DNA of 37,060 nt from an uncultured Spartobacteria bacterium (GCA_903919125.1 CAIXGS010000084.1:1-37060), one strand, 5' to 3'; counted from the first letter of the stretch, positions 7,896 through 17,561 are shown. The notes: a model not told the origin generated them from the sequence alone. Program-made: numbers and translations.

Positions 7896-8906
7896 TTAAA
7901 ACTGCGACAAAAACCGCTGATCACCATCAGTAAATAAGCGTATATCTGGCACTTGAGACATAATCATGGCAAGTCGATCCAAGCCAAACCCGAAGGCAAA
8001 CCCAGTGTAACGCTCCGGATCCAGCGCCGAATCACCTCGCCTGAGGTTCACCGCCTCGAAAACTGCCGGATCTACCATGCCGCAGCCCGCAATCTCCAAC
8101 CAGCGCCCGCCTCCCAAAGCGGCCGCCTTGATATCCACCTCGAAACTGGGCTCCGTAAACGGGAAGAAATGCGGTCTGAAACGAAACTCCGCATCTTCCC
8201 CAAACAGTTCCCGAAAAAAGAATTCCAACGTTCCCCGAAGATCGCCTAGCGTTACATCTTCATCAACGTAAAGCCCTTCCATTTGAGTAAACTGGGCCAA
8301 ATGCGTCGCATCCACTTCATCCCGCCTGTAGGCCGCCCCAGGAGCAATGATACGCACCGGGGGCGCCATGTGTTCCAAAGTACGAATCTGAATACTGGAA
8401 GTGTGCGTGCGCAAAAGACGGCCATCGGGCATGTAGAACGTGTCGGCCTCGTTGCGAGCAGGATGATCGGCGGGAGTGTTAAGGGCGTCGAAACAATGCC
8501 ATTCCGTCTCAATATCCGGACCGTCAGCCAGAGCGAATCCCATGCGGCGGAAGATTTGGACGGCGCGATCCATCAACTGGGTGATCGGGTGCAACGCTCC
8601 TTGCGAAAAGCCGATACTAGGCAGTGAAACATCCACGCCCTCAAAAGCACGCGTCTCTTGAGCGGCGGTCAAAGCGGCGTTACGCGCTTCCATAGCGGCG
8701 TTTACCGACGCGCGGGTTTCGTTTAACACCTTCCCTATCCGCGGTTTGTCTTCCTTGGAAAGCTCCCGCATCCGATCGGAGAGCGCGGTCAGTTCTCCGC
8801 CTTTTCCAAGGAGGCGCACGCGCAACGCTTCAAGTTGGGATTCGTCTGCACAGGCGGCGATCTCTGCTAATGCTTGAGTGGCGAGGGTTTGAATTTGGGC
8901 TTCCAT
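7896..8906 (-). CDS. pheS: phenylalanine--tRNA ligase alpha subunit
   Basis: Catalytic alpha subunit of phenylalanyl-tRNA synthetase, a class II aminoacyl-tRNA synthetase. It has an N-terminal coiled-coil arm (about 1-85) and a catalytic core. Class II motif 2 is visible around FFPFTEPSFEVDI, and the phenylalanine pocket and motif 3 around GFAFGFGLDRLAMI near the C-terminus. The sequence WLEIAGCGMVDP is typical of the alpha subunit. An ATG at 8906 gives 336 residues; an in-frame TTG at 8927 would add 7. Neither has a strong ribosome site. It is co-transcribed with pheT. Confidence 0.95.
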   Translation of the reverse strand: MEAQIQTLATQALAEIAACADESQLEALRVRLLGKGGELTALSDRMRELSKEDKPRIGKVLNETRASVNAAMEARNAALTAAQETRAFEGVDVSLPSIGFSQGALHPITQLMDRAVQIFRRMGFALADGPDIETEWHCFDALNTPADHPARNEADTFYMPDGRLLRTHTSSIQIRTLEHMAPPVRIIAPGAAYRRDEVDATHLAQFTQMEGLYVDEDVTLGDLRGTLEFFFRELFGEDAEFRFRPHFFPFTEPSFEVDIKAAALGGGRWLEIAGCGMVDPAVFEAVNLRRGDSALDPERYTGFAFGFGLDRLAMIMSQVPDIRLFTDGDQRFLSQF

Positions 8907-8927
8907 CAGGATGTGCGGCTGGGACAA

Positions 8928-9252
8928 AGAAAGTGAGCCGACAAGGATGCCCGCGTGAAATCTGGGTGCAAGCTTCTGCTGCTGCCATTAGTCGTTTACC
9001 GCTTTGGGTTGAATAAACGTCTGGTCGCTAAAAATCAGTCAGCACCACAAAACGCCGTATGCAGAACGGGAACTGATTCTTGGAATTGCAAAATAGAATT
9101 CCCCAATCTATAAGATAGTCGAAGTGTAGACACAGATCTATTACCAGCTTTGAATTACCAGTAAACTATTCTCTCCCAGCAAGTTTACCCCTGTTTTCGC
9201 CACCCTCTCGATTCGTTCTCTATTCTCTCCCTCTTACAGCGACCCCAGTCTT
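8928..9252. other. intergenic region upstream of the TerC-family gene
   Basis: No gene is seen. One short inverted repeat (GGAATT 9082-9087, AATTCC 9097-9102) is the only structure noted. TerC-family genes are often preceded by a yybP-ykoY manganese riboswitch, but its conserved elements were not found. Confidence 0.4.
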
Positions 9253-10068
9253 ATGAGTTTTGGATTTCAAGAATTTCTACCGCAGGACCTTTGGGAGATT
9301 CAATCTCAGTGGCCGGTGCTCGCCTCGCTAGCGATCATTGAAATCCTGCTATCAGCAGACAACTTAATTGAGGTTTCCTCGATCGCAGCGCATCTCCCAC
9401 TCCATCAGAGACTCATGGCGATCCGAATAGGAGTTCTCGGGGCCTTCGTGGCGCGCGGCGTTCTCCTAGTGCTCGCAGCGCCTTATATTGCTCAATATCC
9501 AGCGATCCGATTTATTGGAGCACTTTATCTAATCTATCTTTCCACCGCTCATTTTACAGGGAATCGCGACCGCGAGCCCCGCGGCCCAAAAGAACATTGG
9601 AGCTTTACCAAAACTTTGTTAAGTGTCCTAACCTTAGATCTAGCACTCAGTATAGATAACATCGTAGCGGCTGTCTCATTGAGCAAAACACCTTGGGTGG
9701 TCTGGTCCAGCATCCTTTTCGGCTTCATTTTTATCGGTTTGTTTGGCCGTTTCACCGTACACCTCATCAAGCGCTCTAAGGCTCTGCTCGAAACCGTTTA
9801 TGTTTTGGTCGGGTGTCTCGGAGTCCTGCTTCTCGTTGAGATCATCACCCATACGGCGAATCTCACGCACATTCAGGATGAGGAACGATTCTGGGGATTG
9901 ATTTCCGTGGTGGTGATCACCCTCATTTACGATGCCCAGCGCGGCATCCAGCGCGTAGTGGAACCGATACTCAAAAAGTTTGTAATGCCTGTGCTCCGCG
10001 TCGTGCATTTCCCCCTGAGCTTGCTATTTCTACCGGTGCGCAAATTGGGTAACCTCATCGGCAAGTAG
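9253..10068 (+). CDS. TerC-family integral membrane protein
   Basis: Multi-spanning inner-membrane protein of the TerC family, whose members have been linked to metal (often manganese) export or to tellurite resistance. Two conserved acidic membrane motifs are visible: LLSADNLI near residue 33 and LALSIDNIVAAV near residue 132. They are the inverted-repeat signature of the family. About seven to eight hydrophobic helices are spread over 271 residues. The C-terminal quarter ends in a basic amphipathic stretch. The gene stands alone on the plus strand. Its exact substrate cannot be read from sequence. Confidence 0.85.
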   Translation: MSFGFQEFLPQDLWEIQSQWPVLASLAIIEILLSADNLIEVSSIAAHLPLHQRLMAIRIGVLGAFVARGVLLVLAAPYIAQYPAIRFIGALYLIYLSTAHFTGNRDREPRGPKEHWSFTKTLLSVLTLDLALSIDNIVAAVSLSKTPWVVWSSILFGFIFIGLFGRFTVHLIKRSKALLETVYVLVGCLGVLLLVEIITHTANLTHIQDEERFWGLISVVVITLIYDAQRGIQRVVEPILKKFVMPVLRVVHFPLSLLFLPVRKLGNLIGK

Positions 10069-10293
10069 CCACGCGTCCGAACGCTGTTAGTTGGCTCGGT
10101 GCCCCCAAGCTGCGTTCTTTCGCAAGAGCGGCGGAGCCCCTCAATGTCTCATTGCGCTCCTTATTTCCCACAATACGTTAACGGAATACGCTTGGGTGCA
10201 CGCGCGCCAAACGGTTTGACTCTCTGTAAAGGGCAGCGAAGTGAAGAGGCGAACTTCTCCTGCAAAAATAGAAACCGTCAAGCTGAGCCAAGG
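10069..10293. other. intergenic region between converging genes
   Basis: The stretch separates the plus-strand TerC gene from the minus-strand oxygenase gene. No gene, strong hairpin or repeat was recognised. Confidence 0.3.
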
Positions 10294-10866
10294 CTAAGCC
10301 TGTTGGCGGGCCGTTTTGAACAAATTCATGGAGACCACCACGCGCCGCCCAGAAGTTTCAGGAACCTCATGATTCAAGATTCCAGGAAAGAGCACCAGCA
10401 AGTCGTTAACCGGTTGCACGCTGATATTTCCGTCGAACACAATGGGGGCGCAGTTGTCATCGGCCTCCAGATAAATGGCGCAGCTCAGCTCGGCTGGGTA
10501 ATGATTATGCTTCAAGGTGTGATCGGAGGATTCATAGATCATTCCCCAGCAATCTTTAACGAAGTAATCCATGTTGAGCGCCTCCATGTCTGCGGTGAGA
10601 AACATTTTGGAGACAAAACGCGAGACCGTCACGACCGCCTCGCACAGCGGAGCAAACTTGGGGTTGCGCATGTGGCTATCCCAGGGACTTACGTAACGCG
10701 ACTTTACGTTTGAGACGATGGAAGTGGGATCCAGAGCGCGCAACTCGTCGATGGCTTCCCGCGCGAGTTGCAGAGCCTCCCTGCGTGGCGCAAGGCTGCA
10801 GGTGAAAACGGGCAATTGCGCGGGCACCATCGTTTGACTGACTAAAAGTTGGCCGGATGTGGGCAT
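10294..10866 (-). CDS. putative 2OG-Fe(II) oxygenase-like protein
   Basis: The protein (190 residues) resembles the small family annotated as putative 2-oxoglutarate/Fe(II) oxygenase. A region with two histidines (LKHNHYPAELSCAIYLEA, about 118-135) is followed by LLVLFPGILNHEVPETSGRR (about 156-175), where the histidine and arginine would be the distal iron ligand and co-substrate contact. The middle of the protein (DMEALNMDYFVKDCWGMIYE) is less typical. The substrate is unknown. It lies 115 nt downstream of a Rieske oxygenase on the same strand, so the two iron oxygenases may be used together. Confidence 0.6.
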   Translation of the reverse strand: MPTSGQLLVSQTMVPAQLPVFTCSLAPRREALQLAREAIDELRALDPTSIVSNVKSRYVSPWDSHMRNPKFAPLCEAVVTVSRFVSKMFLTADMEALNMDYFVKDCWGMIYESSDHTLKHNHYPAELSCAIYLEADDNCAPIVFDGNISVQPVNDLLVLFPGILNHEVPETSGRRVVVSMNLFKTARQQA

Positions 10867-10981
10867 ATAGCGGGGAGTTTCGGGTTCAATTAAGACAGGG
10901 AGCCTCGTCGATCAAACTCAAAAAACTCAGAAGCGCCCCAAAATATGGCAGGCAGGCAAGGCAGAGGGAATTTAGGTCAAC

Positions 10982-12031
10982 CTAGGTCACCCAACGCAAT
11001 GTGGCTGGGGCTATCGGATTACTAAAAGGTGTGTTGGTTTCCTGGGCCTGGGACCAATGCCGCTTCAGCTCATAATACCAGCGAGCTTGGGCATCAGGAT
11101 CTCCCATGAGCATGAGCTTCGGATCGCTCTCCAGTCCTTTTTGTAACTTTCGGAATACTTTAACGTCCTGACAGATAAAGGTTCTCCCCAGATGAACAAG
11201 AGGCCACCAAATGTACTTCATCCACCCAAGTGAACTGTAAAAGATATGATTAAGCTCCGTGGTTTTTTCGTCAATCGGCGTGAGCAGCGTCAGCGAGACG
11301 ATGAAGTCCCGTTCCCCAATCTGGATGTGTTCAAGTCGGTGGCCGGGAAGCTGAAAAGTGATCTCAGTGGAAATGGCCCCGCCCAATAACCGATAGCCCT
11401 TGCCGCTAGCAGCAGAACTGGGTTGATGACGTTTCATCCGGAAACCGATCCCCACTGGCTCGAAATTTTTCTCCTTCAACTTCGCAGAATTCCTTGAACG
11501 CCAAAACCACGACTGATGGACAAAGGTCACGTGCGCCGGATCGATGAGCCCGATGGTTGCGTGGTCAATGTTCCCGTCCAAAAGAGACTGTTCCACATGC
11601 AAAAATTGCTTATTTGCAGGAATTAAAAGATCAGGCGGCGGCGGCACCACCCCCAGCGGTTTCTCCGGATTCTGCGGCATGTAAACCCAAATGGTGCCGC
11701 TGACTTCTTCGCACGGATACGCGAAGACCCTGATTTTGTGAAGCTGCGCCATGGCGTCAGCCAAAGCTGGGATTTTCTGACAGACCCCTGAACAATTAAA
11801 CTGCCAACCATGGTAACAACACGCGATAGTTTCCCCGTCAAAGACCCCTTCGGACAAAGGAACACCTCTGTGCGGGCAATTGTCCCGAAGTGCGAAAGCC
11901 TTCCCTGCACGGTCGCGGCCAAGTACGACTTTTTGTCCCAAGATCGTGCGTTGCAAAAGTTTGCCCTTCTTTAATTTGTTCCCGTGCAGGGCAAAATACC
12001 AAAGGTTGCGTAAAAATAAGGCCGATTCCAT
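10982..12031 (-). CDS. Rieske [2Fe-2S] aromatic-ring-type oxygenase
   Basis: Oxygenase component with an N-terminal Rieske domain and a C-terminal mononuclear-iron domain. From the ATG at 12031 the product is 349 residues; a GTG at 12037 would add two. The Rieske ligands are C52 and H54 (CPHRGVPL) and C71 and H74 (CCYHGW). The motif LIDPAHVTFVH near residues 162-172 contains the D/H/H iron-binding residues seen in the pheophorbide-oxygenase/vanillate-demethylase type. No ferredoxin reductase is adjacent, so electrons must come from elsewhere. The substrate cannot be predicted. The gene diverges from the sugar epimerase at 12236. Confidence 0.85.
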   Translation of the reverse strand: MESALFLRNLWYFALHGNKLKKGKLLQRTILGQKVVLGRDRAGKAFALRDNCPHRGVPLSEGVFDGETIACCYHGWQFNCSGVCQKIPALADAMAQLHKIRVFAYPCEEVSGTIWVYMPQNPEKPLGVVPPPPDLLIPANKQFLHVEQSLLDGNIDHATIGLIDPAHVTFVHQSWFWRSRNSAKLKEKNFEPVGIGFRMKRHQPSSAASGKGYRLLGGAISTEITFQLPGHRLEHIQIGERDFIVSLTLLTPIDEKTTELNHIFYSSLGWMKYIWWPLVHLGRTFICQDVKVFRKLQKGLESDPKLMLMGDPDAQARWYYELKRHWSQAQETNTPFSNPIAPATLRWVT

Positions 12032-12235
12032 AAACACGCTGGATCCATCACTGTTTCTTCAACAGAACCAACGCCGACCACTAACGCTTAAAAATCAGGG
12101 AAAGACCACCGCCGAATCTCATTCCTCGCTGGCATCTCCTCTGACAGGCTATCCACGGAAAAGGATCCTCATTCAGATTAGAGATTCTTTCTCGATCACC
12201 TGCCACCGCCAAAACAAGCTTCCCCTCCACTCCCC

Positions 12236-13144
12236 ATGCATTCCCGTCGCTCCTTTTTCCAAAGCGCCGCAGTCCTTCTGGCGACCACGGCCCTCCCTCA
12301 TCCCGGTTCATTTGCAGCGCAGGTAACAGCCCCTGCGCTGGATCTTTCTATTTTTACGAAACATCTCCAAGGCATTCCAGCCGACCAGCTCGGAACCATT
12401 CTGGCCGAGCTCGGCGTGAGTGGCATCGAGGCGGCAATCCGACCCGGTGGCCACATTGAGCCCGTCGCAGTGGAAGACGAATTACCAAAATTTGTCGAAA
12501 CTTTGCGCAAATATGGGGTGCGCATCACGATGCTGACCTCGGGCATCAATTCCGTGAGTGCGCAAACCCGTACCGAAGCGGTCCTGCGCACGGCCAAGAC
12601 GCTGGGCATCCCAAAATATCGCCTCAACTGGTACAGCTACAACAACCAGTCCCCGATATGGCCGCAATTGGACGAAGTGCGCCCCAAGCTCAAAGATCTC
12701 GTCGCGTTGAGTAAGGAGATCGGAATTCAACCCTGTTACCAGAACCACTCTGGGGCGAAAATGGTGGGCGCGGGGATATGGGATATGGCGCTGTTGATGC
12801 GAGATTATACGCCTGCGGAACTCGCCTGGAGCTTTGACATTATGCACGCCACTATCGAAGGCAGCACCTCCTGGCCCACGGAAGTGATGCTCGTGAGTGA
12901 CCGGATTGGGATGGCACTATTCAAAAACTTCATGTGGGAAGGAAAAGGCCACAAACCCGCGCCGTTGGGAGAAGGCGTGGTGGGCAAGCCGTACGTGGAT
13001 CAGCTCAAAAAGCTGGGATACAACGGCCCAGTCTGTTTGCACGTGGAATATTTGAAGGGAAAAGCCAGCGACCCAGCATACCTCAAATCGGCTATAGAGG
13101 CGACTAAGCGGGATATCGCAGTCCTGAGAGAATGGTGGGCATAA
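12236..13144 (+). CDS. Tat-exported sugar phosphate isomerase/epimerase (TIM barrel)
   Basis: Xylose-isomerase-like TIM-barrel protein of 302 residues. It begins with a twin-arginine signal (SRRSFFQSAAVLL, residues 3-15) and a likely cleavage after SFAAQ. Metal-binding residues of the family can be placed at ELGVSGIEAAIRP (about 60), CYQNHSGAK (about 165) and WSFDIMHA (about 197-204), ending with VCLHVEYL. Secreted members are abundant in Verrucomicrobiota and Planctomycetota and probably act on periplasmic sugars or keto-sugars; the substrate is unknown. It diverges from the Rieske oxygenase and is otherwise isolated. Confidence 0.82.
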   Translation: MHSRRSFFQSAAVLLATTALPHPGSFAAQVTAPALDLSIFTKHLQGIPADQLGTILAELGVSGIEAAIRPGGHIEPVAVEDELPKFVETLRKYGVRITMLTSGINSVSAQTRTEAVLRTAKTLGIPKYRLNWYSYNNQSPIWPQLDEVRPKLKDLVALSKEIGIQPCYQNHSGAKMVGAGIWDMALLMRDYTPAELAWSFDIMHATIEGSTSWPTEVMLVSDRIGMALFKNFMWEGKGHKPAPLGEGVVGKPYVDQLKKLGYNGPVCLHVEYLKGKASDPAYLKSAIEATKRDIAVLREWWA

Positions 13145-13183
13145 GCGGCGCGCGGTGGCCGCTTGGGCAGGAGAAAGGAGGAG

Positions 13184-13777
13184 CTATTGGGCGCTCCCGC
13201 CAGTCGGATCGGCGATCAAATCGTCGGATGTGAACATTTTGCGATCGGGACCCGCGGAACGAATTTCAAATGAACCCGGCGCAACCGGGTGCACGAAGTA
13301 AGGGGTTCCCCAACGGTCACGGAGGCGACCGTCTGGGGAAAAGGCAGGATGATTGGCCGGCAATGTGGCGTACTTCATAGGATTTTGGCCGCCGAGCACC
13401 TTCGCCAGGTCGCTGTCGTTACCGATAGGAAGGGCCTCGCGACGCCCGAGTCTGCGCAGATACTGACGCAGAAGGGTATGAAGCACGTCGACGTCGTGTT
13501 GAGCGGGAAAGCGGTCCGAGTTAAGCTCGGGCGCGAGAGGCGAGACGTCTTCTTGGGGCGCATCGGCGGGATCGTCTTGAGCAGCTTTAGGCTTGAAAGA
13601 GGGCGCGCTTGACGGCGCGTTTTGGGCCGCAGTGAGTGACTGGGCTCCGTTAGAATCGACTTGAGGCGCAGAAGACGTGCCCACGCCAGTGCGAGGGGAC
13701 GCAAATAGTAACCACACTAACGCGGCACCCAAGCCAAGCGCGCTGGCAACTAGGGCAATTCGAAGGGGCAGTTTCAT
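13184..13777 (-). CDS. membrane-anchored pseudopilin-like protein
   Basis: A 197-residue protein with one N-terminal membrane segment or uncleaved signal (LRIALVASALGLGAALVWLL), a Ser/Pro/Ala-rich linker (about 28-90), and a C-terminal part (about 130-190). The C-terminal part reads like the end of type II secretion pseudopilins: DRWGTPYFVHP followed by FEIRSAGPDRKMFTSDDL. That Trp-Gly-x-Pro-Tyr and Gly-Pro-Asp pattern is the calcium-binding loop of GspG-like proteins. A prepilin peptidase site (GFTLIE) is absent. It is the last gene of a minus-strand group with DUF1501 and DUF1800 proteins and may be secreted with them. Its function is not established. Confidence 0.65.
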   Translation of the reverse strand: MKLPLRIALVASALGLGAALVWLLFASPRTGVGTSSAPQVDSNGAQSLTAAQNAPSSAPSFKPKAAQDDPADAPQEDVSPLAPELNSDRFPAQHDVDVLHTLLRQYLRRLGRREALPIGNDSDLAKVLGGQNPMKYATLPANHPAFSPDGRLRDRWGTPYFVHPVAPGSFEIRSAGPDRKMFTSDDLIADPTGGSAQ

Positions 13778-13841
13778 TTAAGAGAATCGGAATCCGCAAT
13801 CAACCCTCGCGATTTCACGTACCCAAAAACTTCACCCACCA

Positions 13842-15245
13842 CTAAAGGAGGAACCCTAGAGGAGCGGAAGGACTGTTCGCGGCGTAGAACGTGCCAATAT
13901 TTGGCAGAAGCAGCTTCAAATCGGCACGGGAAACCCCGAGCCAAAGAGCCATTTCAGCAAAATAACTGTCGACGGCGATTTGCGGGATAATTCTCCCGCG
14001 GCCGACATCCAAAGCGCCCCCTACAGCAAGACTTGGGTAATTACCGTATATCTTGCGGCCCTTGACAGCACCGCCAACTACGAAATGGTTGCCGCCCCAA
14101 GCATGGTCCGTTCCGGAAGAATCTGTGGTGAGGGTGCGAGCGAAGTCCGAGGCCGTGAAAAGGGTAACGTTATTAAACAAGCCCAGCGCGGTGAGACTAT
14201 CAACAAAGGCTTTAATGGCGGCATCGACCTCTGGGATCATGCGCGCCTGACTGCTGATGAGGTTATCGTGATGATCCCACCCGCCGTACTCGATGAAAAA
14301 GGTCTGCCGGTTGTGTCCCAGCGCACCTCGACCAGCGATAGTCTTGGCGACGCGCATCAACTGCCTACCGAGATTCGTGCCGGGATAAGCAGCCTCATTC
14401 GGAAGCGTCTGAGCGGTAGCGGTATTAAATAAGGCGAAGGCCTCCATCGCCTTGCCCTTGCTGTGATTGAAACCTTGAGCAATCAGGTTTTGATAATTTA
14501 AAGCGAGTTGTGAATCCACCGCCTTGGTCCGCAGCGTGACCGGATTGGTCGCGTTGGTGCTTGCCGAGTTATAGCCGTCCAAGGCCACTGCGCCACCTGT
14601 ATTTACGGTGTACGCAAAGGCATTTGTCCCAGACTGCCAAATATTTTGGCCAGAAAGAGAGACGTTCATGGAAACTTTATTCTTAGAATTCATTCCCGCC
14701 AACAGGTCTGCCGCCTTCCCCGCCCATCCTTTCGAAGAACGAGCGTTAGGAGTGCTGGTTTGCCACTGTTCCTGCTGATCTGAATGGGAATAAAGTCCTA
14801 GAGGTAAGTGTCTTGCGGTCCCGTTATATTGAACCTTCGTGAGCGGCTCAGTGAGGGTGCCCACATTGGTGACAAACGCAGCCTGCCCCGCTTCAAACAA
14901 GGATTGCAAATTCGCAAATCCCGGATGCACGCCCAACTGCATCCCCGACAAACCTATCGGCGAAATCGGCAGCAAGTTCGCCTGCGGCAGCGCGACCGCA
15001 CCCCGAGCGCCAGAGTACTCGGCGTACTCAGATTTTCCGCGCGGCACCAACACGTTGTACGTATCCATCCCGCCACCCATAAAAAGGCAGACTAGGGCCT
15101 TGTAATCTTGGGTTCCGGAGGTGGCGGCCGCAGCGTCACCAGCGAGCTTTAAATTCAGAAGGGTGCTTAAAATCGGAAGCGAACTAATCGCAGCACAGTT
15201 CACCTGACCGAGGAAACGACGGCGGGAAATATCCTGAGGCATCAT
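13842..15245 (-). CDS. DUF1501 family exported protein
   Basis: A 467-residue protein of the DUF1501 family (alkaline-phosphatase-like fold). It starts with a twin-arginine signal, ISRRRFLGQVNCAA (residues 6-19). Typical family signatures include the start ALVCLFMGGGMDTYNVLVP, FFIEYGGWDHHDN in the middle, and DHAWGGNHFVVGG near the end; the last region carries probable metal-binding Asp and His residues. DUF1501 genes are nearly always next to a DUF1800 gene, as here (72 nt upstream), and the two are thought to act together outside the cytoplasm. The biochemical role is unproven. Confidence 0.9.
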   Translation of the reverse strand: MMPQDISRRRFLGQVNCAAISSLPILSTLLNLKLAGDAAAATSGTQDYKALVCLFMGGGMDTYNVLVPRGKSEYAEYSGARGAVALPQANLLPISPIGLSGMQLGVHPGFANLQSLFEAGQAAFVTNVGTLTEPLTKVQYNGTARHLPLGLYSHSDQQEQWQTSTPNARSSKGWAGKAADLLAGMNSKNKVSMNVSLSGQNIWQSGTNAFAYTVNTGGAVALDGYNSASTNATNPVTLRTKAVDSQLALNYQNLIAQGFNHSKGKAMEAFALFNTATAQTLPNEAAYPGTNLGRQLMRVAKTIAGRGALGHNRQTFFIEYGGWDHHDNLISSQARMIPEVDAAIKAFVDSLTALGLFNNVTLFTASDFARTLTTDSSGTDHAWGGNHFVVGGAVKGRKIYGNYPSLAVGGALDVGRGRIIPQIAVDSYFAEMALWLGVSRADLKLLLPNIGTFYAANSPSAPLGFLL

Positions 15246-15317
15246 ACGGAGGGAATGGTGGTTTTCGAGGGGAATTCTGGGGGTGGGGAAAGTTCCGGAG
15301 GAGGCTGAGCGCTAGAA

Positions 15318-17561
15318 TTAGCGAAGCACCGCGTAATCTGGGGAGGCTACGATGAGGTAGATTGCCATCCGAATGCGTTCATCTTGCCAACGGGCAAGAG
15401 TGGTGGGTATTCCCTGAACGGCTTCCCTGATGAGTTGGTGCTGCGCATTAGGGAGGCTGCCGCCCATGAGAACAAGGTCGAGCCTACGGAGCAAGGCGGG
15501 CACATCGGAAGCCAAGGCGAGCTCAGTATTCAGTTGTGGCATCACCAAGTCCGCCGAATCTTTTGGATTGGAACGGTTAAACCCGTACTGCAGCGCTCGA
15601 AGGTGGTAATTGGGGATGAAGAGGGCCGTCACATCGTTGAGAATCTGAAACTCAGGAGCAACGAGGCCTGCGGCTCCAATGGGCCCCTCAGGCACGTAGC
15701 CCGGCTTGAAGAAGTTGAACACACTTGGCGCAGACAACGGCTGCTGAAAGTGTATGTCTGCGAGGTTCGAGAGCGGAAAGTTTTGACTAGGCGCAATGGC
15801 GCTTAAGGCGTGAGCCAAATTCACAGAGCGTAGATAAGGCTCCTTCATTTTTCCGAAGCTGCTGTTCGCCATCATCTTTGGATCACGCGCCTCCGGATCA
15901 AGCAGAATGGCCTTCACGACCGCCTTCAAATCGCCACGCACTTTGCTTCCGTTGTCCACAAACTTGTCCGCCACCCGCTTGACGTATTGAGGAGAAGGAT
16001 TCGAAGTCACGAGCTTTTGGATGAGCTGCTTGCAGAAAAAAGGTGCAGTATTGGGATGTTGAACCAGCGCATCAATCGCAGCGTTATAATCCGCCAACCC
16101 AGCCGTCCCCACATCGGGTTTGCTTGCCGCACGCGCTGGGAGCGTGATCCCGTTCGAAGCGGGACCGGAGATGATCACCTTCGCATCCAAATCATGGTAG
16201 GCGTCCCACATCCGCATGGGCTCCGTATAATTTTCAGGGGCTGAGTAAAAACTGGTCGCCTTGGGACCGGAGAAGCTGAATCCCGTCATCACTCGGGCCA
16301 TAGCACCCACGGTTTTGTTATCGTAAGTCGGAATGGGCTGCCCTGCGGCATCAAGCGTGCGGGTTCCGTCTGCGTTGAGCTGCCAAAGTCCTATGGAGAA
16401 CAATTGCATAATCTCTCGGGCGAAATTCTCGTCTGCAAAGGTTGCCGACGAGGTCGCTGTAGCGGGTCTACCCTTCGCGTTTTGCAGGTGACTCAAGTAA
16501 GTCCCCATGCACGGGTGAGTTCCTACTGAGTAAAGTAAATCCCGGTAGTTCCCAAAAGCTCCTTTGAGCAACATGTCATAGTAATTCGCCATGGCCACGG
16601 GCCGAGCGGCTAGGGGCGCAAATTGGTCAGAGATCACGAAAATTTCACTCAGAGCAAACCCCACCCGCTGCCGTAAAGAGTCAGCGGTCTCAGATCGGTT
16701 CATCACCTGATTCCACCAAGCCGTTGTCTTGTGAGCACTGGCAACGGCGGTTCCAAGCGACACCAGATATGGCTGGAGAGTCCCCACTGGGCGCGTCATC
16801 TGTGCATCAATCCATCCCTCAAACCCCAACGCACTCACCGAGTCTACATTCGTTAAATTCCCATCCGGCCCGAAAGCCGCCTGATTCAAAAAGCGAACCG
16901 CAGCCTTCCTTCCGGGCTTGCCCGACGCAGGAACCAAGTTGAGCGTCACGCTCGAAGTTGTGGTCGACACTTTGCCCCACGCAATACTGCTCACCAGCAT
17001 GGAAACCGTGATTGTCTTGGGCGAAGGATTGCCAGCCGCGTTTAACGTCGAGGAGGTGACCGTTGAGGATGGCAAAAACTCCATCCACACCTCCCGTTTA
17101 CCATCTGGAATAATGACAAAATTACTTAATAGGATCGGGTTGGATGCGCTGGCGGATCCTGCTGAGAGCAGTCCTCCTGAGGCGGTGCCCGCCGAAACCG
17201 TGTAGTCAATATTGCGCACCGCAGAGCCACTGAGCGCGAAGCTGACGAGGCTGGCGCCCTTGGTGTTTTCACGGCGAAACGCGACCACTCCGGGGTCGGG
17301 CCAGTCCGAGCGCATGTCGCCATCCACGAGGATCATGGAAACGGGGTCCTGAGCTGACAGTGTAACAGGCGGCAAAACCGAGGGCGTTATATTCGAAATC
17401 ACGGTTCCCGCTGCAAGCACGCTTGCTGCCCGAAGCGAGGAGGCAAGCGGCACGGTAAACCACGCGAATAACACTGAAGACAACGCCAAAATTGGAGCGC
17501 AGGAGAACGGAGAACCACGTCTAGCAAGACCAGCACTAGAGAGAATGGGGGAATTTCTCAT
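15318..17561 (-). CDS. DUF1800 family exported protein with N-terminal Calx-beta-like domain
   Basis: A 747-residue secreted protein. It has a signal peptide (about 1-45), a Calx-beta-like beta-sandwich (about 75-190) recognised from a region ending NIDYTVSAGTASGG and from VIIPDGKREVWMEF, then a DUF1800 domain (about 210-745) beginning AVRFLNQAAFGPDGNL. The family motif FADENFAREIMQLFSIGLW, near 375, is intact. It is transcribed first in the group DUF1800 - DUF1501 - pseudopilin-like. In Verrucomicrobiota and Planctomycetota these pairs accompany growth on polysaccharides, but the activity is unknown. Confidence 0.9.
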   Translation of the reverse strand: MRNSPILSSAGLARRGSPFSCAPILALSSVLFAWFTVPLASSLRAASVLAAGTVISNITPSVLPPVTLSAQDPVSMILVDGDMRSDWPDPGVVAFRRENTKGASLVSFALSGSAVRNIDYTVSAGTASGGLLSAGSASASNPILLSNFVIIPDGKREVWMEFLPSSTVTSSTLNAAGNPSPKTITVSMLVSSIAWGKVSTTTSSVTLNLVPASGKPGRKAAVRFLNQAAFGPDGNLTNVDSVSALGFEGWIDAQMTRPVGTLQPYLVSLGTAVASAHKTTAWWNQVMNRSETADSLRQRVGFALSEIFVISDQFAPLAARPVAMANYYDMLLKGAFGNYRDLLYSVGTHPCMGTYLSHLQNAKGRPATATSSATFADENFAREIMQLFSIGLWQLNADGTRTLDAAGQPIPTYDNKTVGAMARVMTGFSFSGPKATSFYSAPENYTEPMRMWDAYHDLDAKVIISGPASNGITLPARAASKPDVGTAGLADYNAAIDALVQHPNTAPFFCKQLIQKLVTSNPSPQYVKRVADKFVDNGSKVRGDLKAVVKAILLDPEARDPKMMANSSFGKMKEPYLRSVNLAHALSAIAPSQNFPLSNLADIHFQQPLSAPSVFNFFKPGYVPEGPIGAAGLVAPEFQILNDVTALFIPNYHLRALQYGFNRSNPKDSADLVMPQLNTELALASDVPALLRRLDLVLMGGSLPNAQHQLIREAVQGIPTTLARWQDERIRMAIYLIVASPDYAVLR

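Noticed and set aside
8928-9252. yybP-ykoY manganese riboswitch before the TerC gene
   Set aside because: Expected from context, but the conserved GGGGAGUA and CCGGGG-type elements are not present.
10099-10713. 204-codon plus-strand ORF
   Set aside because: It is the antisense shadow of the 2OG-Fe(II)-oxygenase-like gene, whose minus-strand frame carries the recognisable motifs.
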